DNA of 64,000 nucleotides from Ruminiclostridium sp. (GCA_017935365.1 JAGBHT010000010.1:29720-93719), one strand, 5' to 3'; numbered from the stretch's first letter, positions 16,884-27,127 are shown. Translations and numbers: made by a program. The notes: a model not told the origin generated them from the sequence alone.

Positions 16884-18587
16884 TCAATCCTGATACTGTG
16901 ATGTTATGCCGAAATACTCTTCGAGAGAAAGTCCGCTTTTAGTCACCTTTGTAGCAAGATCAATGCCGATATATCTGACGTGCCACGGCTCATACATATA
17001 GCCTGTTGAGCTGTCCTTACCCTTGGGGTAACGGATAATGAAGCCGTACTTGTAGCAGTTCTTGTCGAGCCACTGACCCGCGGGGTCATACTGGAAGTCC
17101 TGCTCAAGCGAGTTCAGGTCAAAGGTGTATCCGGTCTGGTGGTCGGAATGTCCGGGACGTGAGGAATATGTATCTGCGGCATCTCTGCCGTCCTGGGCAA
17201 CATAACGGTTGTAAATTACTTCCTGGTCATCGTAAGAACGATAGCTTGATAATATCCACAGTGAAATTCCCTCCGAAGCCGCCGCAGCCTGCATATCGTA
17301 GAATGCGTCCATAGCCTCCGGCTGTACACCGGGATCGTAACTTCTGGGAAGAGTATAGGTCTTGTTTGCTATCATTACTCCGTCAAAATAGGTTATGCCG
17401 TCGATCACTTCCTTTTTGTGCGAGCCTGTATACTCCGGTGTCGGGGCAGGCTTAGAAGAAGCGGGCGGGTCGGGTTCGGTATCCGGTACAGGTTCTGTAG
17501 CGGGGGTTTCGGGAACGGTCGTCTGATCGGTTATAACGTATGAATCTATGACAGTCACCTCCATAGTAGCCACAAGGCGGTAGTCGTTTTCGTAATACGC
17601 CTCTATGGCACAGTTTCCTGCGCTCTTTGCGGTTATAACGCCCTCATTTGTGACAGACGCTACCGATGAGTCACTGGTATAGTATATGGCGCCTGTGTAG
17701 GTAATATCCTCGGGAGTGAACTTAAGAACGGAATTATAGACTTCTCCCTTTTCGAGAGTAACGCTGTCCTTGTCGAATTTCATCGCTTCGGGAAGCTCAA
17801 GACCGTTGACAGTAACGCTTATATCCTTTGAAAGTCCTGTTACTGAATCTGTTACCGTGACAGTCGTTTCGCCCGTGTTTACGCCTTTGATCGTTCCGTC
17901 ATTCTCAACGGAAGCAACTTCGCTGTCCGCACTCTTCCAGCTGAGTTTTATGTCCTTTGCGTCGGCAGGCGTGATCTTTGCCTCGACCTTCTGTTCTTCT
18001 CCGCCGTCAAGCGATAAAGCCGCAAGTGAAACGTCAAGCGATTCTATAATATCCTTTTTGACGTTGATTGTTATTGTGTCGGAAAGCTCGCCGCTTGATA
18101 CGGTTATCTCGGTTTTTCCGTTTTTGACGGCGGTTACTTTACCGTCAAGTGAAACTGTTGCTATTGACGTATCGGCACTGACGTATGACAACGCATATTC
18201 GGTACCGGCAGGCTCTGTTTTGATCTTCAGCTGTTGCGAGTGACCTGCACGCAGGGTGATCTCATCACCGTTTACGATATCGAGGTTTGTGATACTGTTG
18301 CCGTTATTGTCTGCAAAGATAAGCGCTACAAGTATGGCGCAGGCAACTATCAGCAGTCCGATACCGCTGTATATCATAACGTTTGCTATCATACGGTTGC
18401 GTTTTCTTTGGCTGACATTCTCCGGAGAGGCTCTTTTTACAGCATTCTCAACAGCCTCTTTGGTGACAACCGGTTTTTCAGTCTCTCCGAATGTATCGGG
18501 AGGGATAATATCTTCTTCTTTTCGGCTTTCAAAAAGTGCTTTTATATCATCTATACTGCTGGTTTCAAATTTTTTATCAGAGTTCAT
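16884..18587 (-). CDS. VanY-type D-alanyl-D-alanine carboxypeptidase with Ig-like repeats
   Basis: A 567-residue membrane-anchored cell wall enzyme. It has an acidic cytoplasmic head (1-65), one transmembrane helix (about 67-92), three bacterial Ig-like (Big_2) domains of about 80 residues each (SADTSIATVSLDGKVTAVKNG, then similar SxVASVxxDGxIxGxxxG lines), a Pro/Thr-rich linker, and a VanY domain from about 400. The zinc site reads SDHQTGYTFDL and EPWHVRYIG, the HxxxxxxD and H pattern of VanY. It trims the terminal D-Ala from peptidoglycan stems. I use the ATG ending at 18587, with GAAAGGAAAG upstream, instead of a longer frame. The Ig-like domains probably reach across the wall. Confidence 0.92.
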   Translation of the reverse strand: MNSDKKFETSSIDDIKALFESRKEEDIIPPDTFGETEKPVVTKEAVENAVKRASPENVSQRKRNRMIANVMIYSGIGLLIVACAILVALIFADNNGNSITNLDIVNGDEITLRAGHSQQLKIKTEPAGTEYALSYVSADTSIATVSLDGKVTAVKNGKTEITVSSGELSDTITINVKKDIIESLDVSLAALSLDGGEEQKVEAKITPADAKDIKLSWKSADSEVASVENDGTIKGVNTGETTVTVTDSVTGLSKDISVTVNGLELPEAMKFDKDSVTLEKGEVYNSVLKFTPEDITYTGAIYYTSDSSVASVTNEGVITAKSAGNCAIEAYYENDYRLVATMEVTVIDSYVITDQTTVPETPATEPVPDTEPDPPASSKPAPTPEYTGSHKKEVIDGITYFDGVMIANKTYTLPRSYDPGVQPEAMDAFYDMQAAAASEGISLWILSSYRSYDDQEVIYNRYVAQDGRDAADTYSSRPGHSDHQTGYTFDLNSLEQDFQYDPAGQWLDKNCYKYGFIIRYPKGKDSSTGYMYEPWHVRYIGIDLATKVTKSGLSLEEYFGITSQYQD

Positions 18588-18677
18588 TTTCTTTCCTTTC
18601 GGGCAGTGTCCGTGAGTATTTATCGGGTATGTATAAGGTATATGAAAATACATTGCCGTTTCGCGGTAATTACTGTA

Positions 18678-18706
18678 ATTATATCATAATTGTGTGGTGT
18701 TTGCAA
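18678..18706 (-). promoter_or_regulatory. Sigma-A promoter of the VanY gene
   Basis: Minus-strand TTGCAA (18701-18706), 17 bases, TATAAT (18678-18683); divergent from the next promoter with 12 bases between their -35 boxes. Confidence 0.75.
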
Positions 18707-18718
18707 GTGTTGCCGATG

Positions 18719-18747
18719 TTGACAAAATCGGGCAGTTGTTGTACAAT
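18719..18747 (+). promoter_or_regulatory. Sigma-A promoter of the solute-binding protein gene
   Basis: TTGACA (18719-18724), 17 bases, TACAAT (18742-18747). Confidence 0.78.
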
Positions 18748-18789
18748 TATTACAGTATAAATACGGTCCTTATCGTTATCGGAGGAAAC

Positions 18790-20100
18790 ATGAAATACAG
18801 AAGAATAACCGCCGCACTGCTTGCCGTACTGATCGGCACGGTAATTACCGGCTGTTCCGGCTCAAGCCATATAATTACACAGCATACCTCACGTTCGGAT
18901 CACGATGGCAATTCCAAGCCTTATTCAACGGACGACAGCCTTACAAAAGATGATATAACGCTCACTGTATGGGAATCAAAGGACGGCCCCGATGAGTGGA
19001 TAAAAAAAGCGGGCGAGAGCTTCAACGCGCTTTATCCCAATATTCATATAGAATATGTCAATGTCGAGCTTACAGAAGCGACAAATGAACTCATGAACGA
19101 GAACAGCACGGTGAAAAAGCCCGATGTCTTTGCCGCACCCGGCGATATGACGGGTGAACTTGCGGAGAACAAGCTGATACTTCCGACAGGGGATACCAAT
19201 GTTGTCAACACAACTGCGCTGGCGCTTGCAAGAGAGGCTACGGTTTATAATGACGTGATGTACGGATATCCCGTAGCGTGTGAAACATATGCTCTTTTCT
19301 ATAATAAGAAATTCGTTGAAGAAAAGGATATACCTGCAACGTGGGAAAGTCTTATCACCTGGAGTGACGCCTTCAACAAGCTTTATCCCGGCAAATACGG
19401 ATTTATATTCCACACGGACACGGTATACTATATATCTATGCTTATGAGTTCCGGCAAAAACAGGCTTATGCTCGATGATAACTACGGACTTCTCAATTCA
19501 AAAGCCAGTTACGGACTTACTCTGTTAAAGCAGATGCAGGATATATTTCCCAAGGATATAACGGATTACAGTTATGATGAATGCGACGAACTGTTTTTAA
19601 ACAGTAATGCCGCTTTGATAGTAAACGGTCCGTGGTTTGTGACAAAGGCTGACGCGGAGGGTATTGATTACGGAATAGTACCGTTGCCCGGCTTTGATAA
19701 CGGAAGTAACACATATTCTCTTGCCGGCGTAAGGGCGATGTTTGTCTATTCAAAGGGCGAGCATACCGCAGAAGCGGACGCATTTGCAAAATATCTTCTC
19801 AGTGCCGATATGCAGAGCCTGAGAACAAAGATAACCGGAACGCTCCCTGCAACAAATATTGACGTGAACGAAAAGCTTGATGGGTTTGTAGATCAGCTTG
19901 AATTTTCGTATATAATGCCAAACAGAGCCGAGATGACAAGATTCTGGGAGTTCGGCGAGCATATTACTGCCGATATATATGGCGAAAAGGGAATATCACA
20001 GGAACTGAAAGACTATGTGAGATATATCGACAATACCGATACACAGACAGAAAACAGCAGCAACGATATTTCAGAAAACAGCACGACACAAAACGAATAA
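18790..20100 (+). CDS. Extracellular solute-binding lipoprotein (family 1)
   Basis: A 436-residue lipoprotein: MKYRRITAALLAVLIGTVITGC is a type II signal with the lipid-linked Cys at residue 22. The mature part matches sugar-type binding proteins, with ITLTVWESKDGPDEWIKKAGESF (start of the fold), VACETYALFYNKKF and LPATWESLITWSDAF. Such proteins deliver an oligosaccharide or other solute to an ABC permease. Here no permease or ATPase gene follows, which is odd: the next gene is a P-type ATPase 21 bases on. It may serve a transporter encoded elsewhere or have a sensing role. GGAGG lies 4 bases before ATG 18790. The ligand is unknown. Confidence 0.86.
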   Translation: MKYRRITAALLAVLIGTVITGCSGSSHIITQHTSRSDHDGNSKPYSTDDSLTKDDITLTVWESKDGPDEWIKKAGESFNALYPNIHIEYVNVELTEATNELMNENSTVKKPDVFAAPGDMTGELAENKLILPTGDTNVVNTTALALAREATVYNDVMYGYPVACETYALFYNKKFVEEKDIPATWESLITWSDAFNKLYPGKYGFIFHTDTVYYISMLMSSGKNRLMLDDNYGLLNSKASYGLTLLKQMQDIFPKDITDYSYDECDELFLNSNAALIVNGPWFVTKADAEGIDYGIVPLPGFDNGSNTYSLAGVRAMFVYSKGEHTAEADAFAKYLLSADMQSLRTKITGTLPATNIDVNEKLDGFVDQLEFSYIMPNRAEMTRFWEFGEHITADIYGEKGISQELKDYVRYIDNTDTQTENSSNDISENSTTQNE

Positions 20101-20121
20101 TTACGGAAGGACAACTCATAT

Positions 20122-22605
20122 ATGTCAAAGCCCGAAGAGTATACTTCACTTGAAAATATTACCGATGTGACGACCGGACTTACCGCAGAGCAGGTAAACG
20201 AGCGTATCTCCTGCGGTAAGGTCAACGGCGATTTCAATATACCGAGCAAATCGGTAAAGCAGATATTCAAGGATAACTGCCTTACATTCTTCAACCTTAT
20301 CAACATAATACTGGCGGCTTTTGTCATTGCGGTAGGCTCGTTCAAGAACTGCCTGTTCTTAGGTGTTATCATATGCAACACGGCAATAGGTATATTCCAG
20401 GAAATACGCTCAAAAAGAGCCATCGACAAGCTGGCTCTTATTTCTGCGCCTAAAGCGGATGTGCTGAGAAACGGCGAAACACAGACGATAGCCGTAAAGG
20501 ATATTGTTCTTGACGATATAATGATTCTGTCGGCAGGCAGACAGGTCTGCTCGGACTGCATAGCGGTAGAGGGCGACTGCGAGGTAAACGAGAGCCTTAT
20601 AACAGGCGAAAGCGACCCTATTGTAAAGCACAAGGGCGATGAGATACTGTCCGGCTCGTTTCTGATAAGCGGCAATGCAAAGGCGCAGGTTATCCGCATA
20701 GGCGCAGACAATTATGCCAATAAGATAACAAGCGGCGCAAAATATATCAAGAAGAATAACTCAAAGATGCTCGCAAGCATAAACTATATACTGAAGATGA
20801 TTTCTATCTGCATTATCCCGATGATACTGCTGATGTTCGGCAAGGAAATGCTTCTTGCACACAACACGTTCACCGATGCCGTTGTAAACACGGTGTCGGC
20901 TATAATCGGCATGATACCGGAGGGCCTTGTGCTTATGGCAAGTATGGTGCTTGCGGTAAGCGTTATCAGACTTGCAACGAACAAAACGCTTGCGCAGGAT
21001 CTGTACTGTGTGGAAACCCTTGCAAGAGTTGACGTTCTCTGCCTTGATAAAACGGGTACGATAACCGAGGGCAGAATGGAGGTATCCGACGTTATCTCTC
21101 TTGACGGCAACGATCACGAAAAAGCTCTTTGCGAGATGATATATGCGCTCGGCGATAATAACCCCACTGCGCTTGCCGTAATGGACAGATACAAAAAAGA
21201 CGGCTCTTTGCCAAGCCGTGAATGGTCGGCAAAGACGGCGATACATTTTTCAAGTGCGAAAAAGTGGAGCCTTGCGGCTTTTGAGGATAAAGGAACATAT
21301 ATTCTCGGTGCGGTTGAATTTATCATGGGCGACGCTATGACAGACGCTCTGAGAGAGCAGATAAAGACGCTGTCGGAGGGCGGATACAGAGTTGTATTGT
21401 TTGCGCACAGCGACAATATGCCTCCCGAAGTTGAGGGCGGCGCATTGCCCGAAAATATAACTCCGGTTGCACTTGTAAGAATCACCGACTGCATAAGAAA
21501 AGAAGCCCCTGCAACGCTGAAATATTTTGCGGAGCAGGACGTTGACATAAGAATTATTTCGGGCGACAGCCCCGTTACCGTTTCGGGAGTAGCACAGCGT
21601 GCAGGGCTTGAGCATTATGAAAATTACGTTGACGCATCGACATTAACAACCGATGAAGAACTGTGGGAGGCGGCTGACAAATATAAGATATTCGGCCGTG
21701 TAACACCGTATCAGAAGCTGGAGCTTGTAAAGGCGCTGAAAGCCAAAGGGCATACGGTTGCGATGACAGGCGACGGTGTAAACGATGTCCTTGCACTGAA
21801 AGAATCCGACTGCTCTATAGCAATGCAATCGGGAAGCGATGCTGCAAGAAATGTATCGAATATCGTTCTTCTCGACAGCAATTTTGCGTCAATGCCTAAG
21901 ATAGTAGGCGAGGGCAGACGCTCTATAAACAATGTCGAGCGTTCGAGCGTGCTGTTCCTTTATAAAACCGTATACTCGTTTTTAGCGGCACTTATGTTCT
22001 GCTTTGTGCCTATGGGCTATCCCCTTCAGGCAATACAGCTTACGCAGATTAATATGTTCACAAACGGCATACCCTCGTTCTTACTTGCTATGGAGCCTAA
22101 CTTCAAGCGTGTAAAGGGCAAATTTATAGAAAACGTCCTGCCGAAATCCATAATGCACGGACTGCTGATAACGTTCAATTTTGTCGGAATAGTGCTTATG
22201 CGCTATATTTCGGGCTGGATGAACATAATTCCCAGAGAAACCTTTGATTACAGCATTGAAACAATGTCAACTATATGCATAGGATTTGCGGCGTTCGTGA
22301 TACTGTTCAAGGTTTGTATGCCCTTCAAGCCGTGGAAAATAGGTCTGTTTGTTTTCCTGATAGGCGGATTTACGGCTGATATATTCATATTGCGTGATTT
22401 CCTGCTTGATTTAAAGCCAATGCGCATTGAAATGGTAATAATGACAGGAATCCTTATGGGCGTAACGATTGTTCTTGCGGCGCTGTCATCTGTATTCGAG
22501 CGGCATATAACCGATAATCTGCTTGCATTCCAGATATACTGGAAAAACGTATTTGTCAAGATATCCGCAAAGAGAAGAGCAAGAAAGGAAAGCAAGAATG
22601 CCTGA
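20122..22605 (+). CDS. Cation-transporting P-type ATPase (CtpE-like, possibly Ca2+)
   Basis: An 827-residue membrane pump. Seen in order: actuator motif TGES near residue 160, IPEGL in the fourth transmembrane helix ([13 protein letters not shown]), phosphorylation site DKTGT at Asp309, and hinge motif TGDGVND near residue 550, then six C-terminal membrane segments. There are no N-terminal heavy-metal CxxC domains and the P1B motif CPC is missing, so it is a P2-type pump rather than a metal exporter. The arrangement most resembles CtpE of actinobacteria, linked to calcium uptake, but the ion is inferred. It may share the promoter of the binding protein before it, and it overlaps the RNase H gene by 8 bases. 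Confidence 0.9.
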   Translation: MSKPEEYTSLENITDVTTGLTAEQVNERISCGKVNGDFNIPSKSVKQIFKDNCLTFFNLINIILAAFVIAVGSFKNCLFLGVIICNTAIGIFQEIRSKRAIDKLALISAPKADVLRNGETQTIAVKDIVLDDIMILSAGRQVCSDCIAVEGDCEVNESLITGESDPIVKHKGDEILSGSFLISGNAKAQVIRIGADNYANKITSGAKYIKKNNSKMLASINYILKMISICIIPMILLMFGKEMLLAHNTFTDAVVNTVSAIIGMIPEGLVLMASMVLAVSVIRLATNKTLAQDLYCVETLARVDVLCLDKTGTITEGRMEVSDVISLDGNDHEKALCEMIYALGDNNPTALAVMDRYKKDGSLPSREWSAKTAIHFSSAKKWSLAAFEDKGTYILGAVEFIMGDAMTDALREQIKTLSEGGYRVVLFAHSDNMPPEVEGGALPENITPVALVRITDCIRKEAPATLKYFAEQDVDIRIISGDSPVTVSGVAQRAGLEHYENYVDASTLTTDEELWEAADKYKIFGRVTPYQKLELVKALKAKGHTVAMTGDGVNDVLALKESDCSIAMQSGSDAARNVSNIVLLDSNFASMPKIVGEGRRSINNVERSSVLFLYKTVYSFLAALMFCFVPMGYPLQAIQLTQINMFTNGIPSFLLAMEPNFKRVKGKFIENVLPKSIMHGLLITFNFVGIVLMRYISGWMNIIPRETFDYSIETMSTICIGFAAFVILFKVCMPFKPWKIGLFVFLIGGFTADIFILRDFLLDLKPMRIEMVIMTGILMGVTIVLAALSSVFERHITDNLLAFQIYWKNVFVKISAKRRARKESKNA

Positions 22606-23047
22606 AACTATTGTTGAGATATTCAGCGACGGAGCGTGCAGCGGCAATCCGGGTCCCGGAGGGTACGGTGCGATTCTCCGTTGGAACGGAAAAGAAAAGG
22701 AACTGAGCGGCGGCGAAAAGCATACCACCAATAACCGTATGGAACTTACCGGAGTTATCGAGGCGCTGACGGCACTGAAATATCCGTGCAAGGTGATACT
22801 TACCACCGACAGTAAATATGTTGTGGATTCGGTCACAAAGGGTTGGGTCAACGGCTGGAAACGCAGAGGGTGGAAAAAATCCGACAATACGCCTGCGCTG
22901 AATGTCGATCTGTGGGAGCGGTTGCTTCCGCTGCTTGATACGCACGATGTGGAATTCCGCTGGATAAAAGGCCACGCAGGACACCCCGAAAACGAACGTT
23001 GCGACAGGCTCGCAGTAAAAATGCGTGATTACTACAGCGCATTATAA
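22598..23047 (+). CDS. rnhA: Ribonuclease HI
   Basis: A 149-residue RNase H that cuts the RNA strand of RNA-DNA hybrids, removing primers and R-loops. The four acidic catalytic residues are visible: Asp in [17 protein letters not shown], Glu in [13 protein letters not shown], Asp in [12 protein letters not shown], and Asp in NERCDRLA; the basic handle [16 protein letters not shown] is also present, as in the E. coli protein. The start at ATG 22598 has AAAGGAAA upstream and lies within the last codons of the P-type ATPase gene, so the two are translationally coupled. Length and motifs are standard. Confidence 0.96.
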   Translation: MPETIVEIFSDGACSGNPGPGGYGAILRWNGKEKELSGGEKHTTNNRMELTGVIEALTALKYPCKVILTTDSKYVVDSVTKGWVNGWKRRGWKKSDNTPALNVDLWERLLPLLDTHDVEFRWIKGHAGHPENERCDRLAVKMRDYYSAL

Positions 23048-23069
23048 TTAGCCGAAAGAAGGCGTTTTT

Positions 23070-23393
23070 ATGAAAAATGAGATTAAAGAATATAAGGAAT
23101 ATATAAAACAGCAGGCGGCAGACCCTGACGTTGACAAGAAAGCGCTTGCACAGCAGCTTCTTGTCAGGATAGGCTTCTATCAGCACGAAAGGCTTATCCA
23201 CCTCATAGTAACGATGAGCTTTGCGATATTCTTCCTGCTGTCGCTGATACTGGTGTCGATAAATGTTTACTTTCTTGCATTGTCGGTGCTGCTGCTTGTA
23301 CTTCTTGTTCCGTACATAGCGCACTATTATTTTCTTGAAAATTCAACGCAGGAGCTTTATAAAGTGTATTACTCGCTTATTTCGGGGCAATAA
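23070..23393 (+). CDS. Small two-helix membrane protein of unknown function
   Basis: A 107-residue protein with a charged, helical N-terminal 40 residues (KNEIKEYKEYIKQQAADPDV), two adjacent hydrophobic helices (about 47-68 and 70-92) separated by a very short turn, and a short tail ending LISGQ. It starts 22 bases after rnhA with GAAAGAAGG upstream. I do not recognise a family. The neighbour on the other side is pgsA, with a separate leader of about 200 bases. Both ends would be cytoplasmic by the positive-inside rule. Confidence 0.7.
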   Translation: MKNEIKEYKEYIKQQAADPDVDKKALAQQLLVRIGFYQHERLIHLIVTMSFAIFFLLSLILVSINVYFLALSVLLLVLLVPYIAHYYFLENSTQELYKVYYSLISGQ

Positions 23394-23593
23394 TTCTTGC
23401 AGACGAAAAATAGTTGTAACTGTTTAAGCAAAAATCACACAAAACCGTGAATTTATTTCCAAGTTTCGTTTAATCCTACAAAATTATCTTGCAAATATGG
23501 ATTTTTTCGGCTTTCTGTAGTATAATTATAGCATTAATCTGCCGAATCAGTCGCATTATGTTTGTTTTTCAGTGTAACAAGAGGGGTGAGCCG

Positions 23594-24238
23594 ATGAAAA
23601 AAGATATATTTTCAATTCCGAACATACTGAGCTTTGTGCGAATATTGCTTATCCCGATATTTGTATGGTTATATGTCACCGCAGGCACGAGCAGAGGGTA
23701 TTATCTTGCCGCCGCAGTTGTCGTAGCGTCGGGAATTACCGATTTCCTTGACGGACAGATAGCACGGCGATGCAATATGATAACCGAGTTCGGCAAATTC
23801 CTCGATCCGCTTGCCGATAAGCTGACGCAGGGAACGCTGTTCCTTTGCATAGCGATAAATTATCCGCTGATGTGGATACTGCTTGCTATATGGCTTTTAA
23901 AGGACGGCTTTATGGCAATCATGGGACTTGTGCTTTTAAAGACAAAGCAGACAAAGCTTGACGGCGCACGTTGGTACGGCAAGGTCTGCACGGCTATTAT
24001 CTATATCGCAGTACTGGCTCTGCTTTTCTTCCCCGGAGTATTCCCGGAGGGTTCGCCTGCATCATCCTTACTCATTCTTATCTGTATAGGTGTAATGCTT
24101 CTTTCCGGTATTCTTTATTCGGTAGCACTTATAAAGATGTGGCTTCACAATGAAACGATAGCCAAAGAGAACAGAAAGAAGCTCAGGGAGATAGCTAAGG
24201 AAAGTACGCACGAGCATAGTGATATAAAGAGTGAATAA
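23594..24238 (+). CDS. pgsA: CDP-diacylglycerol--glycerol-3-phosphate 3-phosphatidyltransferase
   Basis: A 214-residue membrane enzyme that makes phosphatidylglycerol phosphate, the committed step to phosphatidylglycerol. The CDP-alcohol phosphotransferase signature is complete: DFLDGQIARRCNMITEFGKF followed by LDPLADK, that is D-G-x2-A-R-x8-G-x3-D-x3-D. It has about five membrane helices and a basic-acidic tail. The start IFSIPNILSFVRILLIP is standard for PgsA. I use the ATG at 23594 with GAGGGGTGA upstream; the frame goes back to 23489 across probable promoter DNA (TATAAT at 23521). A good terminator follows. Confidence 0.94.
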   Translation: MKKDIFSIPNILSFVRILLIPIFVWLYVTAGTSRGYYLAAAVVVASGITDFLDGQIARRCNMITEFGKFLDPLADKLTQGTLFLCIAINYPLMWILLAIWLLKDGFMAIMGLVLLKTKQTKLDGARWYGKVCTAIIYIAVLALLFFPGVFPEGSPASSLLILICIGVMLLSGILYSVALIKMWLHNETIAKENRKKLREIAKESTHEHSDIKSE

Positions 24239-24244
24239 GAAGAT

Positions 24245-24276
24245 GACCTACAGGTGAGCCTGTAGGTCGTTTTTGT
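24245..24276 (+). terminator. Terminator after pgsA
   Basis: GACCTACAGG (24245-24254) pairs with CCTGTAGGTC (24259-24268), 4-base loop, then GTTTTTGTTT. Confidence 0.88.
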
Positions 24277-25023
24277 TTGTGGGAGTTTGTTATTCGTGTG
24301 CTTCTATTGTATTGTTTTATGTTTTTGCTGTGATAGTAAGCTATTGCGCTTTTGTTTTCCGGCGTACCTTGCATATGTATATCGGTACATTCTCAAAGCT
24401 TGCAATTTTGCCGTTAATCTCAAAGTTACAGCGTATAACTATCACCCTTGTCTCCCCTCGAAAAAGGGGGAGGCAAGGTATAGTGCTTTGACTTACAAAC
24501 GATTGCGTTTAAAAAGTCGCAATAAGCGGGAAGCTGATGCTCTGTTCGCTCCGGGGGACTGTACAGATATCTCAGGATAGTACGTTTTTGGGAAGTATCG
24601 GTGACGGTTCGGTTGCACTGATATACTCACGGAATTATTAGCTTCTTGACGGCACGGAAACTGTTTTTTGTACCTATACGACATTCTCAATATCATTTTC
24701 AACTATATTGAACCGTTTGAATTCGGGTATGGAGTTTTCGAAACTTTTTTCAGTATGCTTTCGTCGACCACAAGGCTAACGAACCCTTGAGTAAATTTGC
24801 TTTGATTTACAGACAGATCTGATATTATCGAAAATGACCGGCTCTTTCCCGGACAGGAAATGTTCGGAAAGGATCTTTTTATTTTGAATATGTCACTTAA
24901 AATTTACTCATTGTGAACAAATCTTTGTTGAGTTTTGATATATACAAATTTCTCTTTCGGGTATAGAATATAGAGGTTGCTTTTTGTCTTGAAAGCAATA
25001 AGGAAACAGAAAGAGGGAGAGAA
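24277..25023. other. About 750 bases with no credible gene; one repeat-like hairpin
   Basis: No frame here looks like protein. A GC hairpin at 24445-24479 pairs CCTTGTCTCCCC with GGGGGAGGCAAGG around a short loop, and has the look of an intergenic repeat. A 10-bp inverted pair, GAGTAAATTT (24789-24798) and AAATTTACTC (24900-24909), lies in the probable leader of the SulP gene. I see no clear promoter. A degraded gene cannot be excluded. Confidence 0.55.
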
Positions 25024-26727
25024 ATGATAAAGCGTTATTTCAAACGTTTAAAGACAGAATTTAAGGGCTATAATGCAGGAAAATTCGGAAAGGATGTGCT
25101 GGCAGGTATTACGGTTGCGGCTGTGGCACTTCCGCTTGCGCTTGCATTCGGTATATCGAGCGGTGCGACTGCCGCCGCAGGACTTATCACAGCGCTTATC
25201 GCAGGTGTTGTAATAGGGATGCTTTCGGGTGCGTCATATCAGATTTCCGGTCCTACGGGAGCTATGGCGGCCATTCTTTGCTCGCTTGTGGCTACATATC
25301 ATATGCAGGGTGTATTCATTGCCTGCTTTATGTCTGGCATTATACTTCTGCTGTGCGGAATATTCAAGCTCGGCGGACTGGTGCAGTTCATACCCACCCC
25401 TGTTATCACAGGCTTTACATCGGGTATAGCTATCATCATCGCATTCGGTCAGATAAATAATCTCACAGGGCTTAAATGCGATGGTGCGTCCACGATTGAC
25501 AAGATAGTAAGCTACTTCAACACTCCTCAGACGCTGAATTTCGAGGCTATAGCCATCGGCGTGTGCGTTATAGTGTTTATGCTCATTTACCCCAAAAAGC
25601 TCAACGCTATTATCCCGTCGTCGCTTATGTCAATTATAATTGCAACGGCGCTGAACTTCATATTCAATTTCGATGTCGGAATTGTCGGCGAGATACCGCA
25701 GACACTGTTACTCAGCGACAGACTGGATATAACGGCTATAGATTTCGATACGGTCAAGAATCTTATATTCCCCGCGATAAGCATTGCGGCGCTCGGACTT
25801 ATCGAAAGCCTTTTGTGCGGCGCAAGCGCAGGCAGAATGAAAAACGAAAAGCTCGACAGCGATCAGGAGCTTGTAGCGCAGGGCATAGGCAATATGCTGA
25901 TCCCGTTCTTCGGCGGTGTTCCCACAACAGCGGCTATCGCAAGAACAAGCGTTGCTATAAAGAGCGGCGCGCAGACAAGAATTGCAGGTGTGATTCATTC
26001 ACTGGTACTGTTAGCTTCAATGTTCCTGCTCGGCGGTGTAATGTCTAAGATACCTATGGCGGCGCTTGCAGGCGTACTTATCGTAACCGCGTGGAGAATG
26101 AATGAGTTTGCGGTAATCAAGGACATATTCGGCAGAAAGATAAAGACCACAATGTTCCAGTATCTTATAACAATGGCGGCGACCGTATTATTCGACCTCA
26201 CAGTCGCAATTATAATCGGTATTCTTTTCTCAGTCATAATGTTCGTGCTCAAGGTGTCGGATATGACGGTAAACGTTGCCGATGTTGACCCTGCAAAGAT
26301 CGATATAGCCGACAAGGACGGAAAGCTTCACGGCACAAAGGTCGTATATGTAACAGGACCGCTTTACTTCGGAACATCGAACAAGCTTTCCGAAAAGCTT
26401 TCACATCTTGAGGTCGAGGACGGCGGAAAGCTGATATTCTCGATGCGTGGTGTGCCTATTGCCGATATTTCCGGTGTACAGGCTATGAAGGAGCTTTGTG
26501 ACAGCCTTTCCGCAAGGAAGATAGAAATATACTTCTCGTGCGTACAGCCTGCCGTTGACGAAATGTTCCACCGTTGCGGACTTATCGAAACATACGGTGA
26601 GGAACGATTCTTCTGGAGTACCGACAAGGCGATGAAGTTCATTGCAGGTGAAACGGAAAACGTCTGTCCTGTATGTTCCGCAAACACATCAAATACGGCC
26701 GTAACCGCAGAAACGGCAAGCGTATAA
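25024..26727 (+). CDS. SulP-family anion transporter with STAS domain
   Basis: A 567-residue protein. Residues 1 to about 420 are a SulP membrane domain: KDVLAGITVAAVALPLALAF is the conserved opening, GPTGAMAAIL lies in the third segment, and GGVPTTAAIARTSV is the family motif near residue 300. Residues about 430-540 form a STAS domain with ISGVQAMKELC, which regulates transport. Members carry sulfate, bicarbonate or dicarboxylates, often with sodium or protons. The last 25 residues hold ENVCPVCSANTSN, a CxxC pair that is not a usual SulP feature. AGAGGGAGAG lies before the ATG. It stands alone with its own terminator. The anion is not known. Confidence 0.9.
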   Translation: MIKRYFKRLKTEFKGYNAGKFGKDVLAGITVAAVALPLALAFGISSGATAAAGLITALIAGVVIGMLSGASYQISGPTGAMAAILCSLVATYHMQGVFIACFMSGIILLLCGIFKLGGLVQFIPTPVITGFTSGIAIIIAFGQINNLTGLKCDGASTIDKIVSYFNTPQTLNFEAIAIGVCVIVFMLIYPKKLNAIIPSSLMSIIIATALNFIFNFDVGIVGEIPQTLLLSDRLDITAIDFDTVKNLIFPAISIAALGLIESLLCGASAGRMKNEKLDSDQELVAQGIGNMLIPFFGGVPTTAAIARTSVAIKSGAQTRIAGVIHSLVLLASMFLLGGVMSKIPMAALAGVLIVTAWRMNEFAVIKDIFGRKIKTTMFQYLITMAATVLFDLTVAIIIGILFSVIMFVLKVSDMTVNVADVDPAKIDIADKDGKLHGTKVVYVTGPLYFGTSNKLSEKLSHLEVEDGGKLIFSMRGVPIADISGVQAMKELCDSLSARKIEIYFSCVQPAVDEMFHRCGLIETYGEERFFWSTDKAMKFIAGETENVCPVCSANTSNTAVTAETASV

Positions 26728-26737
26728 ATATAAGAAA

Positions 26738-26774
26738 ACAGCCCACAGGCAAATCAAAGTGTCTGTGGGCTGTT
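26738..26774. terminator. Terminator between SulP and the EF-hand-like gene
   Basis: AACAGCCCACAG (26738-26749) pairs with CTGTGGGCTGTT (26763-26774), 13-base loop. The genes converge. Confidence 0.75.
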
Positions 26775-26782
26775 GCTGCATG

Positions 26783-27127
26783 CTAAGCGCCTCTGTCGTT
26801 GCCTTGCGACATTACGATAAAACTTACTATTATCGTAACGAGCAGAGCGAGTATTCCGAGTAACTTATTTTCAATAAAGCAAACCGTCAAAGCAACGCCG
26901 CCGATCATAATAGCAATTCCGAAAATCATCCACAAGCATTTTACCGCTTCACTGCGGTTGTCGGTTTTGTTTTCATCCTTGACGTGGTGCGAATAAACCG
27001 TCCTGCCTTTATTCTGTGCAGGCGGCTGTTCATTTCTCTTGCTGTCTTCGATTATATGATGAACAAGCCCAAAGGTGACAAAATCATCAAAGGCATCGTG
27101 CTTACCGTTTCCGTTCCAGTCAAACAT
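26783..27127 (-). CDS. Small membrane protein with an EF-hand-like N-terminus
   Basis: A 114-residue protein. It opens MFDWNGNGKHDAFDDF, which has the DxNxNGxxDxxDxF spacing of an EF-hand or dockerin calcium loop. A polar, charged stretch follows to about residue 62, then two hydrophobic helices (about 64-84 and 88-107) and a short tail. I do not recognise a named family. It lies 20 bases downstream of the MazF gene on the same strand, so the two may be co-transcribed, but it does not resemble a MazE antitoxin. Calcium binding is only suggested by the motif. Confidence 0.68.
   Translation of the reverse strand: MFDWNGNGKHDAFDDFVTFGLVHHIIEDSKRNEQPPAQNKGRTVYSHHVKDENKTDNRSEAVKCLWMIFGIAIMIGGVALTVCFIENKLLGILALLVTIIVSFIVMSQGNDRGA

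Noticed and set aside
24493..24702. 69-residue minus-strand frame in the gene desert
   Set aside because: No ribosome site, composition unlike protein, overlaps repeat-like DNA.
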